64,000 nt of DNA from NCBI GenBank assembly GCA_964619535.1, contig CAZUEX010000007.1:1-64000 (forward strand), in the 5' to 3' direction. This document shows, one piece after another, positions 8,437 through 15,601 of the stretch. Every line of letters begins with the position of its first letter. Positions within the stretch are counted from its first letter, which is position 1. Both the position numbers and the translations under genes were made by a program. A model generated the notes under the pieces. It saw only the letters and a program-made list of their open reading frames with translations, did no database searches and had not been told where the DNA came from. This DNA comes from Leptonema sp964619535. GTDB taxonomy: Bacteria; Spirochaetota; Leptospiria; Leptospirales; Leptonemataceae.

Positions 8437-9554
8437 GACCAGCGCTCCTGGCTCCCCGTGGGGATTGAGATAAAAAAGAAGGTATGTCCTCGATAGGACC
8501 GAATCTTCAAACGCCCGCCATGCTCTCGAACGATGTTCAGGCATATGGGAAGTCCGAGGCCTGTTCCACGGCCTGTTCGTGAGCCCGAGTGGAAGGGCAC
8601 GAAGATCCTTTGCAGAATCTCGGGCGGGATTCCACCTGCATCATCGGCCACTGTGATGTAGATGGAATTTCGCATCTGCTTCAGCGTAACCCGAATCACG
8701 CCTTCTTTATAGTCGTAGGCCTGGATGGCATTTCTGAACAGATTAAAAAACAGACGCTCCAGCTTATCGGGATCGGCCGGCAGAATGTAATCGTCGGAGG
8801 AGGGAACCTCCCAGCGAATCTTGCGCGAAAGGACGGGATACAGCCGGATGGTATTATCCCGGGCCTTTTCGATGATACGAACGAGGTTGATCTGATGTTT
8901 TTCTTTGATACCCGGTCGTGCAAGGCTGAGGATGTCCTGCACGATTCGTGATGCCTTGGAAAGATCCTTATAGATAAATTGCAGCCTCTTGATGACCTCC
9001 GAAGAGTCCATTGTGGAGATATTGGCCTGGAGGTTCTGCAGGGTAAGAGAGATCCCGGTAAGCGGGTTGTTCAGTTCATGGGCAATGCCCGAAATCATGG
9101 TTCCCATCGTTGCCAGGTTTTCAATACGCAGCATCTCTTCCTGTTTTTCGAGCTCCTCCGTGATGTCTTCGATCATCTCAACGATCCGGATGCTGTTTGT
9201 GCGGATGAGGATAAACGTGATCTTAAAGCTCCGTTCACTCTGCCCGACCTTTTTCTGGATGATCTTCTCAAGGATGTGATAGGGGCGATCCGTTTCTTCG
9301 GTTTCAGAGAAAAGAGGCTTCCATTCATTTTCGAGGGGACAGAAGGGACAGATGTCGACCCTGTTCTGGATCATGCGATGACATGATTGCTGTATGACCG
9401 ATTTGTAGCTGTCGCGGCCCGTGTAGCGCAGGGCCTGGTGGTTCAGACGCATGATGCGAAAGAACTGGTCTATGCCGAAGCTTGCTATGGGCTGGGCATC
9501 GAGGATGGCTTCGGTTTCGGCAAGTCGCTGTTCCAGCGTATCATGCACAGACAT
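8433..9554 (-). CDS. PAS-containing sensor histidine kinase
   Basis: A soluble 373-residue kinase. The N-terminal PAS domain (about 10-130) carries Cys58, Cys69 and Cys72 (C-x10-C-x2-C), a spacing able to hold metal or a redox switch. HisKA has His159 in GIAHELNNPLTG; the HATPase_c domain shows an N-box (LFFNLFRNAIQA), DAGGIPPE and GTGLGLPI. There are no membrane segments, so the signal is cytoplasmic. It is translated with the response regulator downstream (4-base overlap), forming a two-component pair. The cysteine role is inference only. Confidence 0.88.
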   Translation of the reverse strand: MSVHDTLEQRLAETEAILDAQPIASFGIDQFFRIMRLNHQALRYTGRDSYKSVIQQSCHRMIQNRVDICPFCPLENEWKPLFSETEETDRPYHILEKIIQKKVGQSERSFKITFILIRTNSIRIVEMIEDITEELEKQEEMLRIENLATMGTMISGIAHELNNPLTGISLTLQNLQANISTMDSSEVIKRLQFIYKDLSKASRIVQDILSLARPGIKEKHQINLVRIIEKARDNTIRLYPVLSRKIRWEVPSSDDYILPADPDKLERLFFNLFRNAIQAYDYKEGVIRVTLKQMRNSIYITVADDAGGIPPEILQRIFVPFHSGSRTGRGTGLGLPICLNIVREHGGRLKIRSYRGHTFFFISIPTGSQERWS

Positions 9555-9613
9555 GACGCATGTATCGCTCTGTGGTTTATGCTGTCAATCAGAGCCAGAT
9601 GGGGCTGGAATGC

Positions 9614-9646
9614 AAAAAAGGCCTCCCTTTGGAGGAGGCCTTTTTC
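9614..9646 (-). terminator. Rho-independent terminator after the FcpA-like gene
   Basis: A perfect 12-bp stem (AAAAAGGCCTCC with GGAGGCCTTTTT) and a 7-base loop make a strong terminator. A- and T-tracts on both flanks mean it could work in either direction; it lies just 3' of the leftward gene ending at 9666 and upstream of the kinase gene. Confidence 0.85.
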
Positions 9647-9665
9647 TCAGGTTATGGAACGATTC

Positions 9666-10586
9666 TCAGTATTCTGTGCTGCGGCGCAGCAGTCGAAGAA
9701 CAGAATCGTTATAAGCGTTCCCATCCTTTTTGGCATAACCGTCAAGCAGACGATACAGGATGTTGTAGTGGTCCAGCATCTTGTTATAGAACTTCTGCTT
9801 GAACGTGTTACGTTGCGGGAAGTTCGGCGTGTTGGGCATGGTGCCGACAAGGATAACCTGTGAAGGCTTCTGGTTGTAGCGATGGATGATGATTACGTCA
9901 TCCATATTCTCGGTAAGAGGAGTGGGATCAATGATGACCTCAACGTCCTTCACGCCCTTCTTGAAGTTGTCGTGAACGATGCGCGTAACGACGAGATCAA
10001 GCGTGAAATCCTGTTCGGTATCGACATTGCCCTGACCGGTTCGCCTGTAGAACAGGGAAAGCGACTTACGGCGCGAACCGATGGCTTCTCTTGTGGGCTC
10101 ATCGTCAGAATAGATGAACTCAAACTGAGTCAGCTCGATGCCTTCGCGTTCCTGGAAGGCAAAGTTTGCGATCTGCACGCCGGCATTGTTGGCCTCGGCC
10201 GTTTTTTCGCTGATCTTGGCCAGTGTTTCTGCTGTGTCGCCAAGGCCTACAAGCAGGAAGTCAGCCCCTTCTTTCACGTAACGCACATAGGTGTTGCGTG
10301 GCGTGTAGACGATGTTCTTCAGCGAATGACGGAAGTCGAGAGGATCCTGCCGTTCTTTGAAATACTTCTCACGGTCTTCTTTGGCCATGTTCACCAGAGG
10401 GCCAAACAGCCCCAGACGCTTGTATGCTTCGAGAATATTGCGATCCAGGATACCTTCCGTGGTTTGCAGATCGGGATAGGCCTTTTTCTCTGCTTCCCTG
10501 TCGATGATCTTGGGTTTTGCAATCAGCGCCCCCGCGAACAGGGATACTGCCAGTGCTCCCGCTGTTGAGATAAAAATCCGTTTCAT
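9666..10586 (-). CDS. Exported protein, candidate FcpA-like flagellar sheath protein
   Basis: A 306-residue protein with a signal peptide (MKRIFISTAGALAVSLFAG, cleavage near LIA-KPK), so it is periplasmic. The mature part is charged, mixed helix and strand, with no enzyme motif I recognise. Its size and export match FcpA, the sheath protein that makes Leptospira periplasmic flagella coil; that match is from memory and unverified. I choose the ATG at 10586 rather than 10625 because the signal peptide starts there. A strong terminator follows and promoter sequence lies in 10587-10720, so it is a single-gene unit, as suits an abundant structural protein. Confidence 0.55.
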   Translation of the reverse strand: MKRIFISTAGALAVSLFAGALIAKPKIIDREAEKKAYPDLQTTEGILDRNILEAYKRLGLFGPLVNMAKEDREKYFKERQDPLDFRHSLKNIVYTPRNTYVRYVKEGADFLLVGLGDTAETLAKISEKTAEANNAGVQIANFAFQEREGIELTQFEFIYSDDEPTREAIGSRRKSLSLFYRRTGQGNVDTEQDFTLDLVVTRIVHDNFKKGVKDVEVIIDPTPLTENMDDVIIIHRYNQKPSQVILVGTMPNTPNFPQRNTFKQKFYNKMLDHYNILYRLLDGYAKKDGNAYNDSVLRLLRRSTEY

Positions 10587-10719
10587 AGTCTTCCGTCCCT
10601 GTAATAACCTGAGTCTTTGTATCATTATAGGAAATCGTGATCCCTGAATTTACTGTGTTGCCTAAAAAAACACGTACAGCAACCAAAAAAAGGAAAGAAA
10701 AACGCCCCGCAGACAGCAA

Positions 10720-10742
10720 AAGACCCGCCGGAGCGGGCTTTG
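10720..10742 (-). terminator. Terminator after secG
   Basis: Read leftwards, a GCCCGC/GCGGG-type stem with a 4-base loop (CCCGC at 10724-10728 with GCGGG at 10733-10737) is followed by CTTTTG. It lies 25 bases beyond the secG stop and is a moderate terminator. Confidence 0.5.
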
Positions 10743-10766
10743 CAGGGATGGCTGCCGGAAAGGGCC

Positions 10767-11084
10767 TTACTGTGCCGCGCCCGGCAGGCTGGATGCAGGG
10801 GCAGACTCCTCTGCGGCCGGCATGTCAGGCTCTGGATCGACCTTGATGCCATGATCGGCAAAGGCCATGGCAGAGACGATGGCCAGTACAAGAAAGACGG
10901 CAATGCCATACCAGGTGGCCTTCTCTATGACGTCGACGGTGGAGCTGCCAAAAGGAGAGCTGGAGCCGCCACCTCCCATGATTCCGAGCGATCCGCCTTT
11001 ACCCGATTGAATCAGAATGAAGAATATCAGCACGCCACAGCTGATAAAGAATAATACTACAAGCAGGGTTTGAATGATCTGCAT
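10767..11084 (-). CDS. secG: SecG subunit of the SecYEG translocon
   Basis: A 105-residue protein with two membrane helices (about 3-25 and 56-76) joined by a Gly/Ser-rich loop containing the family signature (LIQSGKGGSLG...GGGGSSSPFGSS). SecG assists SecA-driven export in the inner membrane. The acidic, Pro/Ala-rich C-terminal tail (about 80-105) is an extension. It lies 72 bases downstream of the PGK-like gene, echoing the gap-pgk-tpi-secG order of related bacteria, but no triosephosphate isomerase gene lies between them here. Confidence 0.92.
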   Translation of the reverse strand: MQIIQTLLVVLFFISCGVLIFFILIQSGKGGSLGIMGGGGSSSPFGSSTVDVIEKATWYGIAVFLVLAIVSAMAFADHGIKVDPEPDMPAAEESAPASSLPGAAQ

Positions 11085-11156
11085 GGAAATCGCTCCCGAA
11101 GAATAGTCCTTCGCATGCTTTTCCCGGGGGCGCCTGGCGTAAACCGAAAAACGTCG

Positions 11157-12308
11157 CTAATCGCTCTGGAGGGCGGTCAGGGCAGGCAGATCCTGGCCGG
11201 TAAGAAAGCGCTGTACCGGTTCGCTGACAGGAAAGAGAAACGGAAAAGAAAGGCCTTTTTCGATGGCAATATGGCAGAGGTCCTCTCCTGACAGGATGGC
11301 CCGTGTGCCGGCTTTTGCCATGTATTTGAGAATCCGAACGGTGCCGGCCTGGAAGGCGGGTACGTCTGAGGCACCCAGCGGGCCATGCATAAAGACAACG
11401 CCTGCCTTCTTGATCAGCTTTTCGTAATTGGAAAGGGTTTTCGAGCCTGCATCGACCGACATCCAGCCTTCGGCCACCTCGCGACCCGAGGATTTTACCT
11501 TTGCCTTCGATGATATACGGTCTGCAATGACGTGGTCGATGGGCAGCTCTACATGGCATTCCTGCAGACGTGCACGCTCGATGATCTGGAAGGCATCGGC
11601 CTGTCTTGGTCCGTCGATGACGGAGGAGCCCATCTGCAGTGCATTGCCCTTCAGTGTGGTATTGGCCACGATGCCACCAACGATAAGACTGCCGATGGCC
11701 GGCAGGTTCCTTTTGAGAAGGGCAATGGAGGCTTCGACGTCCTGTCCTCCCATTATGAAAACGGTAGGAGCGGGCTTTCCTGCCTGCAGTTCGGTCAGGG
11801 CTTCGACGCAGTCATACAGGCGCATGCCTGCAAAGGCAGGACGCAGTGCGGGGATCTGCACGGAGCTTGCATGGGCAGAGGCAAGGCTGCCAGGGGCTTC
11901 GTTGACAAAAATATCGATGCCATCGGCCAGCAGCTTTGCATGGGTCTTTGCACCGCTGCTTTCTCCAGGAATACGAAGCAGATTATCGAGAAAGACGGCC
12001 TCTTCCTGCTCCAGAGAAGACAGGGCCTTTTTCAGCTCGTCGGGTGCAGCGAAAAAGGGCAGGTCAACACCGAGCCTTCGCCTGAGTTCGTCGGCGTAGC
12101 CTTGAAAGCTTACCTCATCGGGCCGGGGGCTGTGAACGGCATGGCCGGTTAGCAGGATGCGGGCACCGCGCTCTCGCAGCAGTTCCAGGGTTTCCATGCC
12201 TTCGTTTAGATAATACGGAACAAGGGGATGACCGGAAGGAGGAAGTTCAATCTGTACAAGAACGCGTTTTCCGCGCAAAGACTGGCTGTCGATTCGGGCA
12301 AGCTTCAT
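11157..12308 (-). CDS. Degenerate phosphoglycerate kinase paralogue
   Basis: The 383 residues align along their length with PGK: SLRGKRVLV (10-18), LDNLLRIPGE (108-116, for ENVRFNKGE), FVNEAPGSLASAHASS (for MDAFGTAHRAQAS), GGIVANT (211-217) and VFMHGPLGASDVPAFQAGT (for LWNGPVGVFEFPNFRKGT). Key positions are lost: RADLNVP reads VQIELPP, the lysines of GGSKVSTK are gone (GGQDVEAS, 187-194), GGGDT reads SGEDL (340-344) and the final STGGG is absent. It should not catalyse phosphotransfer. The reading frame is intact, so the protein is kept, perhaps as a regulator or binding protein. The start at 12308 is preferred to 12431, which would overlap the divergent gene. Confidence 0.8.
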   Translation of the reverse strand: MKLARIDSQSLRGKRVLVQIELPPSGHPLVPYYLNEGMETLELLRERGARILLTGHAVHSPRPDEVSFQGYADELRRRLGVDLPFFAAPDELKKALSSLEQEEAVFLDNLLRIPGESSGAKTHAKLLADGIDIFVNEAPGSLASAHASSVQIPALRPAFAGMRLYDCVEALTELQAGKPAPTVFIMGGQDVEASIALLKRNLPAIGSLIVGGIVANTTLKGNALQMGSSVIDGPRQADAFQIIERARLQECHVELPIDHVIADRISSKAKVKSSGREVAEGWMSVDAGSKTLSNYEKLIKKAGVVFMHGPLGASDVPAFQAGTVRILKYMAKAGTRAILSGEDLCHIAIEKGLSFPFLFPVSEPVQRFLTGQDLPALTALQSD

Positions 12309-12390
12309 GGTCGGGGGCAGATTCGCTCCGTACGATACTGTGCAAAGTAAGTTTTTTTGGTTTACAGCGGCCACCGCCGAACGAGTGTGA

Positions 12391-12411
12391 ATATACCCGC
12401 ATAGGGTATAT
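12391..12411. promoter_or_regulatory. 8-bp inverted repeat abutting the ribosome-binding site of the haem lipoprotein gene
   Basis: ATATACCC-GCATA-GGGTATAT is a perfect 8-bp inverted repeat with a 5-base centre. It directly precedes GGAGGT and the ATG at 12423. The TACCC/GGGTA arms recall operators of the CsoR/CstR family, but it could equally be an RNA hairpin that masks the ribosome-binding site. Confidence 0.45.
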
Positions 12412-12422
12412 GGAGGTTCGGA

Positions 12423-13031
12423 ATGTTTCAACGATTGTCAGCCGTGCTGATTGTTTTTTCTTTATTCTTCGCATGCAGTCCCTCTTCGGAAAAAGAAAAG
12501 TATCCATCATATGAATCCATACAGTACAATTCGGAATCTGCAGACAGTGCTGATCGAAAGGCCGTTCAGCTATTCGGTGAATTCAAGAAACAGCTGTCCG
12601 GTCGTCTGATGGCAGCGATCAAGGAAGGCGGGCCGGCCCATGCCATCGATGTTTGCCGGATAGCCTCCCCTGAGATTGAGAAATCCCTGTCCGATGAGGC
12701 AACGGTACTGCGCGTATCACAGAAACCCAGGAATCCGGAGCACAGAGCCAGTGAGGTGGAGTCGATGGTGCTCGATCTGTGGACGCAGCGATTGAAGGAA
12801 GGCCAGTCGATTGGCCCCGTTGTCGTGCCCACGGAAACAGGCCGCGTTGTCATGTCTCCGATTCAGATCAGCGGAGAGATGTGTTTGAGCTGCCACGGCA
12901 CAGCCGAACAGATCCTGCCCGAAACGAAGGCTGCTCTGGAGAAGGCCTATCCACAGGATGAAGCCACTGGCTACTCTTTACATGATCTTCGCGGAGCCTT
13001 TGTGGCACGCTTCACAAATCCGCAATCCTGA
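12423..13031 (+). CDS. Tll0287-like (DUF3365) haem-binding lipoprotein
   Basis: A 202-residue protein with a lipobox (SLFFAC, Cys18), so it is probably a lipid-anchored envelope protein. The mature part matches the DUF3365/Tll0287-like domain, including a C-terminal c-type haem motif CLSCH near residues 155-159. Such domains are single-haem PAS-like redox or sensor modules. A strong GGAGGT ribosome-binding site fixes the start. It is followed 44 bases later by hemH in the same direction, a suggestive link to haem supply. Divergent from the PGK-like gene. Confidence 0.78.
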   Translation: MFQRLSAVLIVFSLFFACSPSSEKEKYPSYESIQYNSESADSADRKAVQLFGEFKKQLSGRLMAAIKEGGPAHAIDVCRIASPEIEKSLSDEATVLRVSQKPRNPEHRASEVESMVLDLWTQRLKEGQSIGPVVVPTETGRVVMSPIQISGEMCLSCHGTAEQILPETKAALEKAYPQDEATGYSLHDLRGAFVARFTNPQS

Positions 13032-13075
13032 TAGAAAAAGAATCGCATCGGGAAGGCAGGTGGTGATCGTGCATC

Positions 13076-14095
13076 ATGGCCGAACGGAACGCAGGAATCG
13101 TACTGATCAACCTTGGCTCGCCAGCCTCGCCTTCCATCCCTGATGTCAGGGCATATCTAAAGGAGTTTCTGAGCGATCCGTTTGTGATCGACCTGCCTGC
13201 TGTATTTCGGTGGCTGCTTTTGCACGGCATCATCCTGCGCTTTCGGCCTCGCAAAAGTGCCCATGCCTACCAGAGTATATGGACAGAGCAGGGCTCTCCT
13301 CTGATCCACCATACAGCCCGGCTTACCGAAGCCCTGCAGGAACGCTTTGGAACAGAGGCCATCGTGCGTTTTGCCATGCGCTATGGCAGCCCATCGATTT
13401 CTTCTGTTTGCGAGGAGCTGCGTGCCGAAGGCATCTATAGAATTCACTTTGTTCCCCTGTACCCGCAGTTTGCCGGAGCCACGACGGCAACGGTTATGGC
13501 AGACGTATTCCAGGCCGTTATGCGCGATCGCTGGCGTCCGCTGTATCCGTCGATCGAGCCTCCTTTTTTTGATGCTGCCGGTTATGCCGGGCTGCAAGCG
13601 GCCCGGCTGAAGAAACTGAGCGAGGATACCCATGTGCTTTTCAGCTTTCACGGCCTGCCTGTAAGACAGATCCATCGAAGTGGCGATGCCCATTGCATGC
13701 AAACCGGCTGCTGTGACAGGAATCCACCCGAGCATTGTTATCGCGCCCAGTGTATGTATTCTGCTCGTTCGGTGGCCGAAGCGGCCGGTTTAAGGCCTGA
13801 GCAATGGTCCGTGGCCTTTCAGTCCCGGCTGGGCAGGGATGAATGGTTGAGTCCGTCCACAGAGGACCGCCTTCGGGCCCTTGCCAGAGAGAATCGCCCT
13901 GTGGCTGTTGTTCCGCTGTCCTTTGTGGCAGATTGCCTGGAAACGCTCGAAGAGCTGGGCATTCGTGGACAGGAGGTGTATACGGAAGCCGGTGGAACGG
14001 CAGGCTACACCGTTATGCCATCGTTGAATGCCTCTGACGACTGGGTTGATTTCCTTTACGGACGGTTGAAAAAAAGAGTCAACGCGCTGCAATAA
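13076..14095 (+). CDS. hemH: Ferrochelatase with a cysteine-rich insertion
   Basis: HemH inserts ferrous iron into protoporphyrin IX, the last step of protohaem synthesis. The N-terminal LINLGSPASP block and the catalytic His192 in LFSFHGLP are present, as is VVPLSFVADCLETLEEL (catalytic Glu region). Length 339 is typical. After SFHGLP there is an extra cysteine-rich segment, Cys207, 212, 213, 221 and 226, where E. coli-type enzymes have a short loop. Some bacterial ferrochelatases hold a [2Fe-2S] cluster on cysteines in this part, so a cluster is plausible here. cyoE and ctaA at the far end of the window use the product. Confidence 0.92.
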   Translation: MAERNAGIVLINLGSPASPSIPDVRAYLKEFLSDPFVIDLPAVFRWLLLHGIILRFRPRKSAHAYQSIWTEQGSPLIHHTARLTEALQERFGTEAIVRFAMRYGSPSISSVCEELRAEGIYRIHFVPLYPQFAGATTATVMADVFQAVMRDRWRPLYPSIEPPFFDAAGYAGLQAARLKKLSEDTHVLFSFHGLPVRQIHRSGDAHCMQTGCCDRNPPEHCYRAQCMYSARSVAEAAGLRPEQWSVAFQSRLGRDEWLSPSTEDRLRALARENRPVAVVPLSFVADCLETLEELGIRGQEVYTEAGGTAGYTVMPSLNASDDWVDFLYGRLKKRVNALQ

Positions 14096-14114
14096 GCCGT
14101 CGATAGACAGAGGG

Positions 14115-15137
14115 ATGAAACGGATTCCTGCGCTTTCTATCATCCTGTTAACGGTTGGGGCAGCGTCGTGTGTTACGACGAATGTCAATCAACCTCCGCA
14201 TGTTGTTACAACGACAACACCGGGGGCCCGGACCGATGTGCGCAGCGGCGAAGAAGACGCCTACTTCGAGGAGGCCTCGAGGCGTGATCCGGCCCTGCAG
14301 GAGGTGGCAGCCGCTGATTGCAACTGCAAGCCCGAGAATGCACCTCCCGGATATGAGCATCGTCGTCAAACGGTGGTAGAGAACGAGCAGCCTGAACCAG
14401 AGGCAGCCGGTCAGGAACCTGCCGTTGTGCCGACCTCTTCTACGCCGGCAGAGCCTGCCGATCTGTCGGATTTTACAGAAACGGGCATCGCCTCCTGGTA
14501 TGGTCGTGATTTTGACGGCAGGCCTACAGCAAGCGGCGAGATCTTTGACAGCCGTCGGCTGACGGCAGCCCATAAAACCCTGCCGCTTGGAACGGTCATT
14601 CTCGTAAAGAATCTGGACAACGACAAAGAAGTAATCCTGAAAGTAAACGATCGCGGGCCATTTGTAAAAGGCCGTATCCTTGATGTAAGCGAGTATGCCT
14701 CTGAGGTCCTGGCCTTCAAAGAAAAGGGATTAACCCGCGTGGCCATCCGTGTGATCAAACAGGGCGATGTGGCCCAGAAAGGCGACGGAGCAACGGCCAT
14801 CTTCTTCAAAAGGCCGGAAGCAGCCACCGGTGGAGCAGAGCTGGATCAAAGATCCCAGGATAAAGAGCAGCTGGCACAGCTGGAAAAAGAGCTGAAAACA
14901 GAAAAGGACTTCGAGCATTACAGCGTGCAGATCGGCCTGTTCTCAGACCTGGAGAATGCCCTGCGTCTGAAGACCTACCTGGGGGACCGTTACGGCCAGC
15001 CCATTCATGTCTTTCGGCGTGGCGATGAATATGTTGTGAAAGTAGGGACCTTCTATGAGCGCTACGGAGCCGATCAACTGAAGGACCGGCTCAAGGCCGA
15101 TGGCTACAACGGTTTCGTTTCAGGGCCTGCCCGATAA
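14115..15137 (+). CDS. rlpA: RlpA-family lipoprotein with SPOR domain
   Basis: A 340-residue lipoprotein (lipobox near GAASC, Cys19) with a low-complexity linker to ~115, a double-psi beta-barrel RlpA domain (about 119-215: GIASWYGRDFDGRPTASGE, then KVNDRGPF and RILDVSEYA), and a C-terminal SPOR domain (about 270-338: HYSVQIGLFSDLENA). The catalytic-site residues of lytic RlpA (GIASWY, the DRGPF Asp) are kept, so it may cleave denuded septal peptidoglycan. SPOR targets it to the division site. An AGAGGG ribosome-binding site precedes the ATG. Confidence 0.88.
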   Translation: MKRIPALSIILLTVGAASCVTTNVNQPPHVVTTTTPGARTDVRSGEEDAYFEEASRRDPALQEVAAADCNCKPENAPPGYEHRRQTVVENEQPEPEAAGQEPAVVPTSSTPAEPADLSDFTETGIASWYGRDFDGRPTASGEIFDSRRLTAAHKTLPLGTVILVKNLDNDKEVILKVNDRGPFVKGRILDVSEYASEVLAFKEKGLTRVAIRVIKQGDVAQKGDGATAIFFKRPEAATGGAELDQRSQDKEQLAQLEKELKTEKDFEHYSVQIGLFSDLENALRLKTYLGDRYGQPIHVFRRGDEYVVKVGTFYERYGADQLKDRLKADGYNGFVSGPAR

Positions 15138-15145
15138 AGCAGCCG

Positions 15146-15475
15146 TCATTTTTGCGGAGAATAGACGACCGGAGCAGGCTGTCCTCCTTCTCCTTCCATA
15201 GAAATGACCCTGGGCCGGAACGAGGCCGTTTTTTCGAGCTCGTCGATGCGCAGCACAGAATGCATGGGGATGTGTATGCGCTTTGTATCTTCGAATTCCT
15301 TTTTCAGTGTGTCTTCGGTAGGATCTACAAGCACTGCAGATTTCTCGCCGAAGACCAGATCTTCGACTTCAATGAAACCAAACAGGCCTCCCTGGGAAAC
15401 CGAGCGGGCATACAGCTCGTAGGTTTATCCCTGGTTCAGGAATTGAATGCGATACAATCGTTTTGTCGCTGCCAT
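15146..15475 (-). pseudogene. DUF1820 gene interrupted by an in-frame TAA
   Basis: From the ATG at 15475 the reading is MAATKRLYRIQFLNQG, then TAA (15425-15427), then in the same frame TYELYARSVSQGG, FGFIEVEDLVFGEKSAVLVDPTED and on to the stop at 15146. The whole is a standard ~109-residue DUF1820 protein with a single stop at codon 17, where family members usually carry a lysine-like residue; AAA to TAA is one base change. The frame is otherwise perfect, so the lesion is very recent, a sequencing error or a recoded codon. Reinitiation at the internal ATG (15334) would give only the C-terminal 62 residues. DUF1820 function is unknown. Confidence 0.8.
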
Positions 15476-15601
15476 CAGTAGCGTCAGATCAGCCGGAATT
15501 CTGCACAGGTCAAGCGGTAACAAAATGCCGTTTCCGGCTTGTGCTTCTGGAAAAAAAGCCGATCTTACGAATAAGAGCTGATGGCTTGAGGAGTGGATGA
15601 T

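Noticed and set aside
9882..10568. 228-codon plus-strand frame opposite the FcpA-like gene
   Set aside because: No start signal or domain; the minus-strand frame has a proper signal peptide and terminator.
11428..12099. 223-codon plus-strand frame opposite the PGK-like gene
   Set aside because: Ser/Pro-rich translation without features; antisense to a clear PGK homologue.
15152..15481. 109-codon plus-strand frame over the DUF1820 locus
   Set aside because: The minus strand carries the recognisable DUF1820 sequence; the plus frame has no family features and is its mirror.
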